A DNA stretch of 56,556 nt. Source: Neocallimastix lanati (nom. inval.). Lineage: Eukaryota > Neocallimastigomycota > Neocallimastigomycetes > Neocallimastigales > Neocallimastigaceae. A program made the translations under genes and the position numbers. The notes under the pieces were generated by a model. That model ran no database searches, was not told where the DNA came from, and saw nothing but the letters and a program-made list of their open reading frames with translations. The stretch spans positions 50,001 to 106,556 of the forward strand of contig JACVTC010000241.1 of the NCBI GenBank assembly GCA_016946835.1, in the 5' to 3' direction. Of the stretch, positions 1 to 13,361 are shown piece after piece. Positions within the stretch are counted from its first letter, which is position 1. Every line of letters starts with the position of its first letter.

Positions 1-203
1 TATTATTAATATTTGGTTTAAAATATTAAATATAATAATAAATAAAAAAATTTTCAAATCATAAATTTTATTTTTTTGTTAAATAAAATGAATTATTAAA
101 ATTTTAAAATTTCAGTTTAAATTTAATTTATATTAATAAATTATTTATTGCATTTTATATTTATTTATATATTGTTTAATATTTCAAAATTTTGATTATT
201 TAC

Positions 204-1051
204 TTTTTCCTTGTTTAATAAATTCAGTTAAAACCTAATAATAATAATAAAGAAATTTAAAATTATGATATAAAAATTTTAATTTAAATCATTTATTATA
301 ATTATTACTATTATTTATTTTTTTTTTTAGTAATAAAAATTATAATAAATAATATAAATATTATTTATTTAAAAGTATATACCTTAACAGCAACAACTGG
401 TAATGAAACAGTCTTTTCTTTTTCAACAATTTCTTCAAAAGTTTTTTGAATATCAAATTCTATTTTTCATAAAAATGTTATTATTAAATAGAATTTTATA
501 TAAAATTATCATAATTTCAATTAGAACATATTCGAGTAATTTCATATACATATATATATTTTATTTTTTTTAATATATCATTATTATAAAAAAAATAAAT
601 AAAAAATATTAAAAAAAAAAAATAAAAAAGAAATGTCTTATAAAACATTATGAAAATTTTAAAGTTTCAATATAAATTATACATATATATATTTAATAAT
701 ATTTTGTTTCATTTAAAAAATCTTTTTTCAAAGTGGATTTCTTATTAATATTTATTGTATTGCCTTTGAATATTTATTTGGTTTAAATAAAAACATAAAA
801 AATAATTCAATATATATATATGTGTTGATATATATACAATCATAATATATAAATGATTGATTAAACTATTTATAAAATATGAAATTGAATTTTAAAATAT
901 TTCCTTCTTTATTTTTTGTATATATATAAATGTATTGAATATTTTTTTTTTTTTTTTTTTTATTTTTGATATTAATAATTTTCTGAATTTTATATAATAT
1001 CCTTTGAAATTTCTAATATTTTCACCCCCCAAAAAACTTACGTTCTTCCAT
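204..1051 (-). CDS. eIF2B subunit alpha-like, N-terminal part (partial, runs off left edge)
   Basis: Three exons were found by hand: 1042-1051, 383-459 and 204-234 (minus strand, phases agree). The first coding exon is only 10 nt (Met-Glu-Glu plus one base) and ends at a perfect GTAAGT donor; a 582-nt intron follows. The visible ~39 residues read MEEQFDIQKTF..., then EKEKTVSLPVVAVKVLTEF. This follows the N terminus of eIF2B-alpha (yeast Gcn3): an F-x-I start, a Glu-rich stretch, a P-[IV]-[AV]-A-[IV] core and a leucine-rich helix. That helical domain belongs to the regulatory subunit of the eIF2 guanine-nucleotide exchange factor, which senses phosphorylated eIF2. The third exon probably ends at 204 before a GTAAAT donor; the rest lies beyond base 1. 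The family call rests on a short match, so it is moderate. Confidence 0.58.
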
Positions 1052-2023
1052 TTTGTTACTATATATTTACTTCTTATTCTCTTAACTATATAAAAAAAAA
1101 AAATAATTAAATTTATTAAATATGTAAAATATAATATTTTTTTTTAATATTTTAAAAATTGAATCATTAAAATGATTGGCTTAAATAACATTTTTTTAAG
1201 ATTAAATAATTCATTATATTTAACACTTTTTTAATTTTTTTTTTTTTTAAAAAGAGATAAAATACTTCATATTGTAAATATTTTTTTTTTTCAAAAAAAA
1301 AAATATATATATTATTATTTATATATATAAATAATAATAAAAAATCGTGTTAAAGAATAAAAATTAATAAAATTAATAAATTCGATATATATATATATTT
1401 TAAAAAAAATAATCTCATTAAAAAAAATTTTTTTAATTCGATTAATATTTTTAATTTTTTGGTATTTTATAAATCATTATTTTATATATTTTATTATTTT
1501 CTATGATTTAATTATAAATTTTATATTTTTTTATTCAATCTATATTCTACTATTTATTTTATTTTATTTTATATTGTTTAATTTTATTTAATTTTATTTA
1601 TTATTGTTTTATTTTATTTTATTTTATAATAAATAAATTATAAAATTTTTTTTTTAATTAATATAAAAATAAAGATAAAAATAAAAAAAAATAAAAAAAT
1701 ATTTTTTCTAACAAAACCATCATTGCCCATCATAAATATAAAAATAAAAAAATAAAAAAAATTTTTTTTTATACATACAATATAAAATCATTGTTATAAT
1801 AATAAATTATAAAAAAATTTTTTTTTTTCCAATTTTAATATATAATATATATAATACTCTTTAAAAATATATATATTAAATATATTTTATAAAACATATA
1901 TTCTCTATTAGTTTCAGTTTACTTAATAGAATTTAAAAAAAAAAAAAAAAAAATATTATATACCTTTATATAAAAGAAAAAAAAAATTCAATAAATAGAT
2001 ATATATTTAATAGCATAATAGTA
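1052..2023. other. Intergenic spacer between the formin 3' end and the eIF2B-alpha-like 5' end
   Basis: Nearly pure A/T with poly-A and poly-T runs and ATTTT-type repeats around 1555-1625. No open frame with coding character was seen. Both flanking genes lie on the minus strand, so it should hold the formin 3' UTR and the promoter of the eIF2B-alpha-like gene. No specific element could be identified. Confidence 0.6.
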
Positions 2024-3789
2024 TTACATTAATTGATTATTTAAAGTAACATTAGATTGCGTATGTGGTATATTTAGACCCTCACACTCTTTATCATCTT
2101 CTTCTATTTCACCAATGGCAGAAATTTCATTTTTTAAGCTGCTTTTTTTCTTTTTCTCTAAATATAATTTTTCCATATTAATGGCTTTACTTCCAGCATC
2201 TTCAAATTTAGTAACATTACGATTACGTATTTCATCTAACATTTGTTCTCGAAGTGATTTTTCTTTGCCAAATTTATTATTTGGTAAACTATTCAAAGAT
2301 TTTGATTTTGGTATACCTAGCATAGAGGATCGCTGTTTTTCTTTTCTTCTTTGTTCTTCTTCTCTCTGTTCATTTATTTTAACAGCTTCTTGAAATTGTT
2401 GGAAGAAAGTATCTAACGTTATGAATACTGAGGTAGGTTGTTTTAAGGATTCATCATTTTTAGGTAGATTAGCATTTTTATTATCTGAGGTACTATCGCC
2501 ATGTAAGGATACTGAGGAACCTGTTTTTAATATTTCATTAGGTACATTTAATACAGTAGAATATTCTGCTACATTTTCTCCTAAATATTCTGCAATATCA
2601 ATGAAGGCTTTATTACATCTTTCCACTAATAAATATATTCTTGAAAGTGTCTTTGTAGCCTCTTCTACAAATGGCATAATAATTCTTTTTTGAAGGGAAG
2701 GATCATAATTTGCTTTGGCATTGTCATCATCACTTGAATTTCCTCCTTCATTCCCTTTATCCTCTTCAATTGATTCTTCTGGTATCATTTCCATACTACT
2801 GGAATTAGAAGAATTTTTATACATTTTTTGTTTAATTTTAAAGAGACCAGTTTCCAAAGTTTTTAAACGACTTACTAAATCTCTTAAATCAAACTGACGA
2901 ACGGATTTAATATCTTGAAATTGATTAGGTAAATTTAAAATTTCTGGTTTCTTTAATTTCAACATATCCACAAGATAATTCTATATATATATATTATTAT
3001 ATTAATCAAATTAATATATTATATATATATGTATAAATTTTTTAATAACAATTTTTCTATTTATTATTTTTTATTTTTTATTATTAATTATTTATTAATT
3101 ATATAAATCTCTATATCATAATAATAATATAATACTAATAACAAATAAATAATATATTATAAAAAAAAAATAAATAAATAAATAAATAAATAAAAATTAC
3201 CAATAAATTCGATTTTCCATCAGTTGATTTAACATCTCTTAATTTTACAAGACCTTCAATCTTAAAACCTAATGCTTTTTTATTTTGATTCATTGAAGCA
3301 TAATAACTATTTCTAATGGTATTACCATATTCATGATTGGTTAAATTACCAAGAGCTAAAACAGTTTTCAATAAAAGTTTTAAATTATCACTTTCTTTCA
3401 AATTTTCACATAATGTTAAGAATTGAGTGAAGCATTTTTCAAGACTTTCAGCTTCCGGTTTAAATTGACATTTATAAATGAATGATTTTGTGAAATAATC
3501 AATTTCTGGTTCTTTCATTAATTCTAATAAGAAAAGTTCTGGATTATCAAATTGATGATTACTTTTATTTTTATTATTATTTAAATATACTTCTAATAAG
3601 GCTCGTTCTTCTGGTGTTGGAAGTAATTGTTTTAACGATAATAATTCATCCAAAGTTAATACTTTATCATCAAAATTACAAATAGCTATTCTTATATCTT
3701 TAAATGATAAACCACGTCTTTGAAATAATGCTATACCGATAGAAATATTTTGAGCACGTCTTGAATCTAATAAAGATTTATTAACCCTA

Positions 3790-3843
<54 letters not shown>

Positions 3844-3935
3844 TTATTATTAATTATTTATAAATAATTAATAAATAAATAATTAAATTTAAAAAAAAAA
3901 AAAAGTTGAAAATAAAAAAATAGAAATTTAATAAT

Positions 3936-3999
<64 letters not shown>

Positions 4000-6900
4000 T
4001 TAATATATGTATATATATTGGTTATTAATTATTATTAATTTTTTTTCTTTTTTTTTTTTTTTAATTATTTACTTTTGTGGTTTATTTGCTTTCTTTAATG
4101 TTGTTGGTTCTTTCGATGGTATAAAACAGAAAATTTCTTCAAATTTCTTAATATCTAAATCAATTTTTTCAAATTCTAGATTTATATTAGATTTTTCACT
4201 CCAAATGGTATTAACTAATTTATTCGTTTCCTTAATTTCATTCCAATGAAGACGTGCTTTCACTTGTAATTTTTGATTATCTGCACCAGCAGGTCCGGCA
4301 CCAGGTGGTGGTGGACCTCCAAGTCCTGGTGGTGGAGGTGGTGGAGGTGGACCTCCCATCATTGGCGGAGGAGGAGGTGGTGGTGGTCCACCTACTAATG
4401 GATTTGGTGGAGGAGGTGGTGGAGCTGCCAATAATGGATTTGGTGGAGGGGGAGGTGGAGCTGTCATTAACGGATTTGGTGGAGGTGGTGGTATATTTTT
4501 ATTCTCAATAGGAGAGATTAGTTTATCTTGATCTTGATCTGGAATGGAAGTAAGATTTTCCCTACTTGACTTTTTAGACAAAGAGCCCCTATGTAAACTT
4601 TTTCTACTACCTAAGAGATTCTTTCTACTACCATGTAAGCTATGTAAACTATGTAATGAAGTCGATTTATTATTTTTATCTCCTAAATCATTGGATTCTT
4701 CTGACGATTCTACAGCATACTGATCAATAAAGTCATCTAGTATACTATCATAACTGTCCTTACTTTCATGTTTTTTCTTTTTATTCAATGAAAGAGTGGA
4801 TCCCTTAAGTTTTTCATGTTTTATTGAAACATCATTATAACTATTACCAAGACTAACACTTGTAAGATTATAATTACTATCACCTATACTTTCACTACTT
4901 TCACCATCATCATCATCATTTTCATTATCATTATCTAATGCCTTTAGGGCTTCTAAATCTTTTTGCATTAAATTAAGAGCATAACTTCTTCTATATCTAT
5001 TACTCTTTTTCTTCTTTCCTTGTTCATGTAATGATGTTTCTTTAAATATTTCAGTAAATACATCTGTATTTTCAAAATCAGTAGATAAATATTCATGAGC
5101 ATCATGAATTTGATTATTTGTTACTTGAAGAGCATATGTAGCTATTTTTAAATTAATTCATTCCATATAAAAAATAAAAATAATCAATTTGAAAATAATA
5201 ATTAATATTATCATTATATAAATTATTCTATTATTTATTTAATATAAATATATTTTATTTATTTATTTACTAATTTATTATTCATTTATTTTCTCACTTA
5301 TTTATTTATTTATTTAACTTACCAACAATATGATTATAGCCTTGACCTTCTAAAGATTTTACTAATTCTGGATCTGGAGTGATAGCATGATGTTGTGATA
5401 ATTTATTTAACCATCTTGAGCATGATTTTTCTAAAAATGATTCGTACGTTAAAGGTTTACATTTATTATCGAGGTTAGAATCTTCTGGACTAGATTCAGG
5501 GTTGGTAGAGTTACTATGACTTGACATAAAAATAAGATCCATTGAAAAATCTTCATTAAATTTATTTGAACCATGAGTGGACAATTCAATATCCGGTAAA
5601 CTGACACGAATAGCACCCTCTGTCATAAAACCAGTATGGAAAAAGAAATTAAACATGGTAACATTATTGGATCTATTATTTAAATCAGGACAATGGAAAA
5701 CTCTAATTTGTATATCTTTTTCAATGGTTAAATATTGGATTTCAGGAAATTGGAAAATAATATTATTTTCATCCATAAATACACCTGGATGGCATTCATC
5801 ATCAATGGTCATAATCGTAGTACTATAAAGTAATTTGCCACATTGATATACTTCCAAACCTGGATTACATCCACCATTATTGGGTAAAAAGTTTGGAATA
5901 CCATTTAAAATAATACTACACATATAAAGTGAATATTGATTTTGTAAGTGACCTTTATATGTAAAAATACCATTGAAATATTTTGAATATCTTCTTTGAG
6001 TATTGCTAACCCATGAACCATCACCATTACATCTTCTCTTAATAAAGTAATTGAAACCCTCTTCAACATTTGGGAAAATACTACTAAAATATAAGAAACA
6101 AGCAACAACAATACCTGTTCTATTTCTACCATTATTACAATGGATAATAGCTACATTCCCAGGATCAATACTTAACCATATAAATAGTGAACGACAAATA
6201 TCAATCAATACTTTTAAATTAAAAAGTGCTTTTGAAACATTAAAAGAAATAACTTGATTATCAAATTTTGAATAATCATATGTACCATCTGATAAATTCC
6301 ATATCATAAATTTTTTACGATATCGTGTTTTGATAAAGTATGAAATTTCATCAATGTTATTTCTAATAATAAGAAAATAATGATAAAAATAAAATAAAAA
6401 AATAAAAATAAAAATAAAAAAAAATAATATATAAAAAAAAAAAGAAATAAAAAAAAAAAAGAAATAAAAAATATATATATATATCATTATAATAATAATA
6501 ATAATAAATTAATATTATATATTACTATATTTAATATTTATAAAAATTATTTTTATTTAATATATATTTATCTTAAACTTATGTATAATTTACCTTGCAC
6601 TTCTTTTTTCAGTAATATTCTTCCAAACACTACCCATAACAAGAAGTCTATCTGTATTTTAAAATTACACGAAATTAAACAAAATGAAATGATATAAAAT
6701 ATAGAATATTATTAATTAAATACCATTATTTTTTTTATTTTTTTTTTTTTATAATAGGTATTTATAATTAATTAATATTTAAAAATATTATTAGTATAAT
6801 AATTTTATATAGAATAATTATTCTAGTATAATAAATAGCAATAATAATAAATAACAAAATTAAATGAAAATTAAATTTAAAAAATACCTGTAATTCTAGT

Positions 6901-8160
6901 AATATCTAAATTATTTTTAATACTCTGAAAATATTTATCATTAGGAACTTCTGGTATTATTGAATCATTTCCATGAGGAAAATGAGTTCTTTCAGGGAAA
7001 AATGGATCATAGGTTAATAAATTAAATAATTTACAATCAAAGGAATCTAAATCATCACCAATAAATTTTGAGTGTAGTGCTATTGGTAAAGAATTTGTAA
7101 TATTACAGCTAAAATTGCTCAATTGTGAAACAGATCTATTTCTTTTAGAAACTTCTGTTGTTGTGGCTACTGATGATAATCGACTTCGAGATATATCATC
7201 GATTGACAGTTCATTACGTAGAGCGCTAATACTATTGGCAGTGCTATGCCTTGAAAATCCTAAAGAAGAATCCCTATTTTTATTACTTATTGGAAATGGT
7301 ATGCAATCCTGCTCACTATTACCACCATACGTTTTACTTTCATTATTTTCATGAACTTTTACTAAGGAAGAATGTCTCTCAGGATAATTAAAGCTACCCG
7401 TTTCATTTATTTCTTCATCTTATATAACATTATATAACATATTTTATTTTATATTATTATTTCATTTTTTTTTGTTTTTTTTTTTTTTTTTGGTTTTTAT
7501 TAATATTGAATTTATTATATATAAAAAATATTTAATTTTTATAAAATTAAATATATATGTATATATTATAAAAATTTTTAATATAAATATTATATATATT
7601 TATATTAAAAATTTAATTTATTATTGTATTAATATATTTAATTATATTAGTATTATAGTTGTAGTATAGAAGTATTAAAATTATCCATTAAAAATATATA
7701 TTTATATATTTATAAACATATATACATATTTAAAAGTATTAAAATTAACATATTTTTTAAAAAATTTTTTTTTTCATTTAAAAATTAAAAAAAGAAAAAA
7801 ATAAAAATAAATTAAAAATACATAATAAATACATATCAAATAATTACCTTTATTATAATTAGGATCATTTTGATGTTGTAATTTCAATAATTCATGTAGA
7901 TAATTTATATCCCCTTGACTAGTACTTATAGGCATTCCTATAACACTAGCACGAAAATTCAATTGACCATCTCTATTTCTTTCGATATCAAGTCTCTCTT
8001 TGGCAATTTCTTTTTCTATACTTTCATTACTACTTCTACTACTATCTAAATTATCAGACCATATATATCTAGAAATTGAACTTCTATTACTTCTTGAAAT
8101 TCTATCTGTTTTATCATCATCTTCTAATCTTCCTAAAAAAAAATTCTTTATCTTTTCCAT
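2024..8160 (-). CDS. Formin with N-terminal PTEN phosphatase-C2 module, FH1 and FH2 domains
   Basis: Seven exons: 7848-8160, 6888-7418, 6594-6651, 5323-6362, 4073-5141, 3201-3786 and 2024-2980. All phases agree and give 1517 residues. Order: Ser-rich disordered region (1-~230); PTEN-like phosphatase (~282-460) with RLLVMGSVW, RNNIDEISYF, the P-loop HCNNGRNRTG (Cys ~376) and a QRRY motif; PTEN-type C2 (~465-620) with a GIPNFLPNNGGCNPG segment; acidic/Ser-rich linker; FH1 (~865-935) with six proline clusters; FH2 (~937-1330) with LHWNEI, LLDSRRAQNI, a GN-x2-N motif, ALGFKIEGLVKLRD and SNLLNYLVDML; basic tail with REQMLDEIRNRN, a WH2-like pattern. FH2 dimers nucleate and elongate actin filaments, FH1 feeds profilin-actin, and PTEN-C2 should bind membrane phosphoinositides. 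PTEN-FH2 formins are known from plant class II formins. The P-loop Cys and Arg are present, but the PTEN WPD-loop Asp is not evident. Confidence 0.93.
3787..4072 (-). repeat. Microsatellites inside the FH2 intron: (TA)n and (TAA)n
   Basis: The intron between the FH1/FH2 exon and the second FH2 exon carries an uninterrupted TA tract (about 3802-3839) and a TAA tract of about 18 units (about 3943-3998). Phase analysis places its donor at 4072-4071 and acceptor at 3788-3787. Both tracts should be length-polymorphic. Confidence 0.85.
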
Positions 8161-9884
8161 TTTATATTATATAAAAAAATTATTATTGTTGATATATAAA
8201 TCTAATTTTAAGTATTGTTTTTTAAAAGAATTGTGAAACATTCATTGCTTCATTATAAATTATATTTTGCTTTTATTACAAAATATTTATATATTGATAT
8301 ATTTGAGTAATTTAAAAAAGTAATTCAGATAATGTAATAATATTAAATATATATTAATATTTTTAAATATTATCTTTATTCTAATAGTTTAACAGTTAAA
8401 TTATAATAGAAAAAGAAAAAATAATTATTTATATATATATAGGTTGATATAAATTATAATATATCTATTATAAAAATTTAATGTAAAAAAATTTTTTTGA
8501 TATTGATATTGCTTTTATCTCTATAAATAAATAAATAAATAAATAAAAATAAAAAAACAAATTCTTATAAACTATTAATATTCTTCATATATAATATTCA
8601 TGGGATATAATAAGGGTTTTTTGTAATAAGTTTATTGAAAATATATATATAATAAATGGTATTCAATAAATAATTAAATAAAAACTTGATATATATATAA
8701 AAGTATTATATTTTTATTTTGCAAAATAAAGTGGTATCAAATTCTACTGTTTCTGATAGATAATTCTATAATAATAATAAAAAAAATTTACTATATTTTA
8801 ATAGTTTTTATTATTGTTGTTATTAATAAATGAGTTGTATAAATATTGTCAATTGATATATGGATTTCATTTATATAATAATATCAAAAAAGGTATATAT
8901 ATATATATATATATCTTTTTTTTGTTTATTTGCTTGTTTATTTGTTCGTTTTTTACTCTTGTTTTGTTTCTATATTATGATATAATTATTTTTTTATCTT
9001 ATATAAAAAAAATTATAGCAATATAAAGTAAAAAAGTAGTTATGATTTTTTTGAACTTCAAATGATAAAAAAAATAAGATTTGATTAATTAAATAAATTA
9101 TAAATTTGTCAATCCTTTTTTGGTATTTAAAAAAATAATAATTATGAATAATAAATAATAAATAATGAATATATAATTAAATAATAATTAGTACTTAATA
9201 TTTAATAATTAATAAATAGTAATTGATAATTGATAATTAATAAATAATAAAATAATAAAATTTATATATTAATTTTAATTTATTTTAGTAGATGTATCAA
9301 TGTAATTATTAATTGTATTTATAATTTTTATATTTAGTAAAAAAAAAAATACATACTTTTTTTATTTAATTAAAAAATAAATTGTTAGTATTTAAAATAT
9401 ATATATATATATATAAAAATTAAATAATATAAATCTTTTTTTAAAAAGAAGTTTAATTCTAAATATAATTAATGGTTAATTATTCTAAATTATAGTTTTC
9501 TCAATAATTAATAAGATTTACTTCTTAATATAATTTATTTATTAATTAATTATTATCAGAAAAAAAAAAAAAAAAAAAATAAAAATAAAAATAAAAAAAA
9601 AATGGATAATATATAGTTTAGATTATATTAATATGTTAATAAATCTTTTATAATATTAATTTAAATTAGATATATATATAAAATGATTAAAAAAAAATAA
9701 TAATAATAATAATGAATAATTTTTTAAATTAAATTTATTTGATTATAATTATAATTATAATTAATATTAATCATTAGTATAATAAACTTTTTTTTTTCTT
9801 TTTATCTTGGTTTTTATTTGTCTAATTATCAAGAATTAACTTTTTTACTTTTTATTATTATTTCATTTATTAATTTAATCATTA

Positions 9885-9915
<31 letters not shown>

Positions 9916-10654
9916 TTTAATTGTAATTGTATTGATTTAAAATAATTTGTTTATTTATTAAATTAATTGATATAAATTAAACCTATACGGTTAAATAACA
10001 TTATATTATTTCTTAAACCTTAAAATATTGTTTTGATGATAATAGAAAATAAAATAAAAAAAAAAAAAAAAAAAAAAAAAGATACAGATAAAAAATGGAT
10101 TAAAAAATAAAAATAAATATTCATAAGATTAAATTATTAAAATTATTTAAATATTTCTAAAATATAAATTATTTATTTATTCTGCAAATTTTTGAATATT
10201 AAATTAAAATGAATATTTAACATTACTATAAAAAAACATAAAAAAAAAAAAAAAAACATACATCAACAAATTTTATTAATAATTAATTCTAATTATTTTT
10301 TAAAAAAAAAATATATATATTCTCAATATTCCATTGTTAAATTATTCGGTTCATTTCATTTCATTAAAAAACTATTAACCATAGTATTTCTATAAATTAA
10401 ATATATTTAAAATTTAATAGTTTCTATAATATTTTGATAGTTTTATTTTTTTAATATATATTAAGCATTTAATTAATATTCATACTTATAATCAAAATTT
10501 TATAATTATTAAAAATTTAAATTTTTCTTTGATATTGGATTATTAATCAGTTATTTAAGCTATCATTCATTTATATTATTTATTGTTTATTCATTATTAT
10601 TATTTATTATATTTTTTATTATTTATTATATTATTTATTATTTATTATTTATTA

Positions 10655-11290
10655 TTTATATATGAATTAAATATGTTTAAAATTAAATTAATTATTTTAT
10701 TCTTTGTTTAAATAACTTTATTGTACTATTAGCAAGTCACAATTCATATTAATATGATAAATTTTTTCAAACATTTTAATTATAATAATTGCCAAAAATC
10801 ATTATTATTTATTAAAATATACTTTAAATATTAAAATAAAATTGTTAGATATAGAGTCTTAACTCTACAAAATTTTTAAACAGATATAACACAAGAAATT
10901 AAATTGTAAGCCGAAGAATGCCTCAGTAAGGATAATTTCTAAGAATGAGAATATTCAATTAATCGGACACAATTTATTAATAATATAAAATTTAAAATCA
11001 TAAATATAAGAAAATTGAATACGCCATGTACTAGTAACTATTCAATTATTGAAAAATAATAATAATAAATTAATAAACCTTTCGATAAAACAACTTATAA
11101 AAGTGTACTACATGAAGTTTATTAAATATGTTTAAAATTATATAAATTTTATTATTTCTTTATTTGTAAATCTCGTTGTATTTATTTAAATAGATTCATT
11201 GTATTATTAACAAGCCATAATTTGTAAAAGACCCTTTGTAATTACCAAAAATCATTATATATTAATAAAACTTTGAATAATAAAATATAA
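10655..11290. repeat. Diverged direct duplication (copies ~10660-10850 and ~11125-11290)
   Basis: Both copies begin with AAATATGTTTAAAATTA and keep the same ordered landmarks: a TTGTA[CT]TATTA[GA]CAAG[TC]CA block (about 10722 and 11200), then A[TA]T[GA]CCAAAAATCATTAT (about 10788 and 11242), then a TTTGAATA/TTAAATA-AATAAAATA tail. The landmarks are too specific to be an accident of A/T composition. The copies lie about 460 bp apart and have diverged substantially. The source element is not identifiable. Confidence 0.6.
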
Positions 11291-11429
11291 ATTATTAATT
11301 TATTATTTATTATATATTTATTTATTTATTAATTTATTACTTATTTATTATTTATTTATTTATATATTATTTATTTATTATCTATTTATTTAATTATTTA
11401 TGTATTTATTTATTATTAATTCATACACT

Positions 11430-12545
11430 TGGTTTAGGAAAAAAATAAAAAGAATAAGAAAATTTTCCCTTCTGTTATTGTAAATTTAATATATTCAGTT
11501 AATTTTAATTATTAATATATTACCAAATTTATAAATTAAATTTCAAAAAAATAAAAAAAGTAAAAATAAAAATAAAAATAAAAATAAAACACTTTTTTTT
11601 ATTTTTGGAACAAACTTATTTTTATATCAATATCAGGAATAAATTTTCTTAAAATTATATCATTATATTAATGAATTATTTGAAAATATAGTAATATTAT
11701 TTTTTTTGCTATAGATTTAACTTAATTTTTATTTCATTTTATTTTTATATTTTAATATATTTATACATTTTTATTCCTACAAGAGAGGTTTTTGAATTCA
11801 AAGTACTAATAATAATGAAAATTCTTTTTTGCCATATCAGGGTGACATTAACTTTTCTTGGTTCCCTAAATTTAATTTTCCACAAATACTATAAATAAAA
11901 TTTTGCAATAATCTAAAATTGAGAAATATAGTAAAAAAAAAGTTTTGATGAAATTTAAAATTTCAATTAGAACTTTAAAAATATATATATATAAAGTAAT
12001 ATGTAATACTAATTCAATATTCTAATGTTAAATCATTTATTTTTATTTAATTTAAGAATTATTAGCTATGGACATTTCAGTAAGTTTTTTTTAATTAATA
12101 TTTTATTTTATAATTCTCTTTTCTTATATATTAAACAATTAATATCCATATTCATTAATTACAACTATAATAATATAATTATTAATATTTACATTCTTCT
12201 TTCCTTATTGAATTATTAATACGTATATTCAAAATAATCTAGCATTCATTTCTATAATCTATTAATCTATTTATTTATGTATATGTTTATTTAATATATA
12301 ATTAAAACTTTCTTTCTTGATTCAGGAAAAGAAGAATATATATATTAATAAAATTTTCATTCTATTATTTGAAAATTGAAATAGTTTATGTTAATAGCAA
12401 AACGTATTATTATTTATTATTCTTGTGTATAATACACAAATTTATTTTAATATCAGATATAAATTTTCTTAAAAAGAATTATTATTATGAAAATATATTA
12501 CTTGAAATTATAACAACATTATTTCTTTTGCTATCTATCTAATAA
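11430..12545. repeat. Second diverged direct duplication (copies ~11430-11720 and ~12318-12545)
   Basis: Shared ordered landmarks include CTTG[GA]TT[TC]AGGAAAA (11429 and 12318), AAAATTTTC-CTTCT/ATTCT-ATT (11459 and 12352), TTATTTT-ATATCA followed by ATAAATTTTCTTAAAA (about 11620 and 12440), and TATT-TTTTTGCTAT (about 11697 and 12523). The copies are about 880 bp apart, so this is a separate event from the preceding pair. No coding capacity was recognised in either copy. Confidence 0.55.
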
Positions 12546-13070
12546 GAATTGTAGCCTTTTTTTTTTTTTTTTTTTTTTTTTATAGTACATACACATATTT
12601 TTATATTTGATGTATGATATTGATGTTATTTTTATTTTTATATAAATTAAAAATTGAAATTGGTCTATAATTGCATCCTTTATATATGATTATAAAAAAT
12701 AATATGTTTTATTAGACAAGGAATGAAATATCTTTTCATTATTTTAATTATTATTAAATTTATATCAATTAATCAAACTATTTAATATATATATTTTAGA
12801 AAATATATATATAAATTAAAATAAAAAAAAAATAATAAAAGAAATTTCAATGAAATTAAGAAAAAAGTCTTTTGATGAAATCTAATGCTAAAAAAAAAAA
12901 AAAAAAAATAAAAATAAAAAAAATAAATATTTTGTGAATAAAAAATTAATTACTTTTACCACAATAATATATAAATCAGTCATAATATAAAAAATTCACT
13001 AATAATAATTGAGATAATATATACAATTATATTAATAAATTACTTTTTTTTCCCTTGAATTAATCCATAA

Positions 13071-13302
13071 ATTTACAAATATTGGTATTATTTTTACCAA
13101 AAAGGATACTTTCAGTATATATATAAAATTGAAAATTTCTTTAATAATCATACTCAAAATTGTCAAGAATATTCAACAATTTTACCAGAAAAATATGTAA
13201 GTTTTACTGCAAATATTAAATATCTAAAAAACTTAAAACCATTATTATTAAATGAATCCAAAAAAAAAAAAAAAATAAAAATAAATCTTATTTTTTTGAA
13301 TT
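13071..13302 (+). pseudogene. Open, coding-like fragment without a start codon
   Basis: An uninterrupted frame of about 77 codons runs from just after a TAA (13068-13070) into an A-rich end. Its central part contains KIENFFNNHTQNCQEYSTI, then LPEKYVSF and a leucine-rich end with KNLKPLLLNES. The mix of His, Gln, Cys, Pro, Glu and Val codons is unlike the Phe/Tyr/Ile/Lys peptides that random AT-rich DNA gives here. There is no in-frame ATG, so it would be an internal exon or a relic. The family is not recognised. Confidence 0.35.
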
Positions 13303-13313
13303 TATAACTCTTA

Positions 13314-13361
<48 letters not shown>

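Noticed and set aside
4254-4511. Plus-strand frame opposite the FH1 region, Val/Glu-rich
   Set aside because: Antisense shadow of the proline clusters in the formin FH1 exon.
8814-9026. Frame beginning MLLLINELYKYCQLIYGF
   Set aside because: Quickly becomes Tyr/Ile/Phe repeats from a TA tract; no homologous pattern, and the neighbouring DNA shows no further exons.
11800-11890. Short frames around a GC-richer stretch (for example SFLPYQGDINFSWFPKFNF)
   Set aside because: Only about 25 codons in competing frames, with nearby stops; not enough to call an exon.
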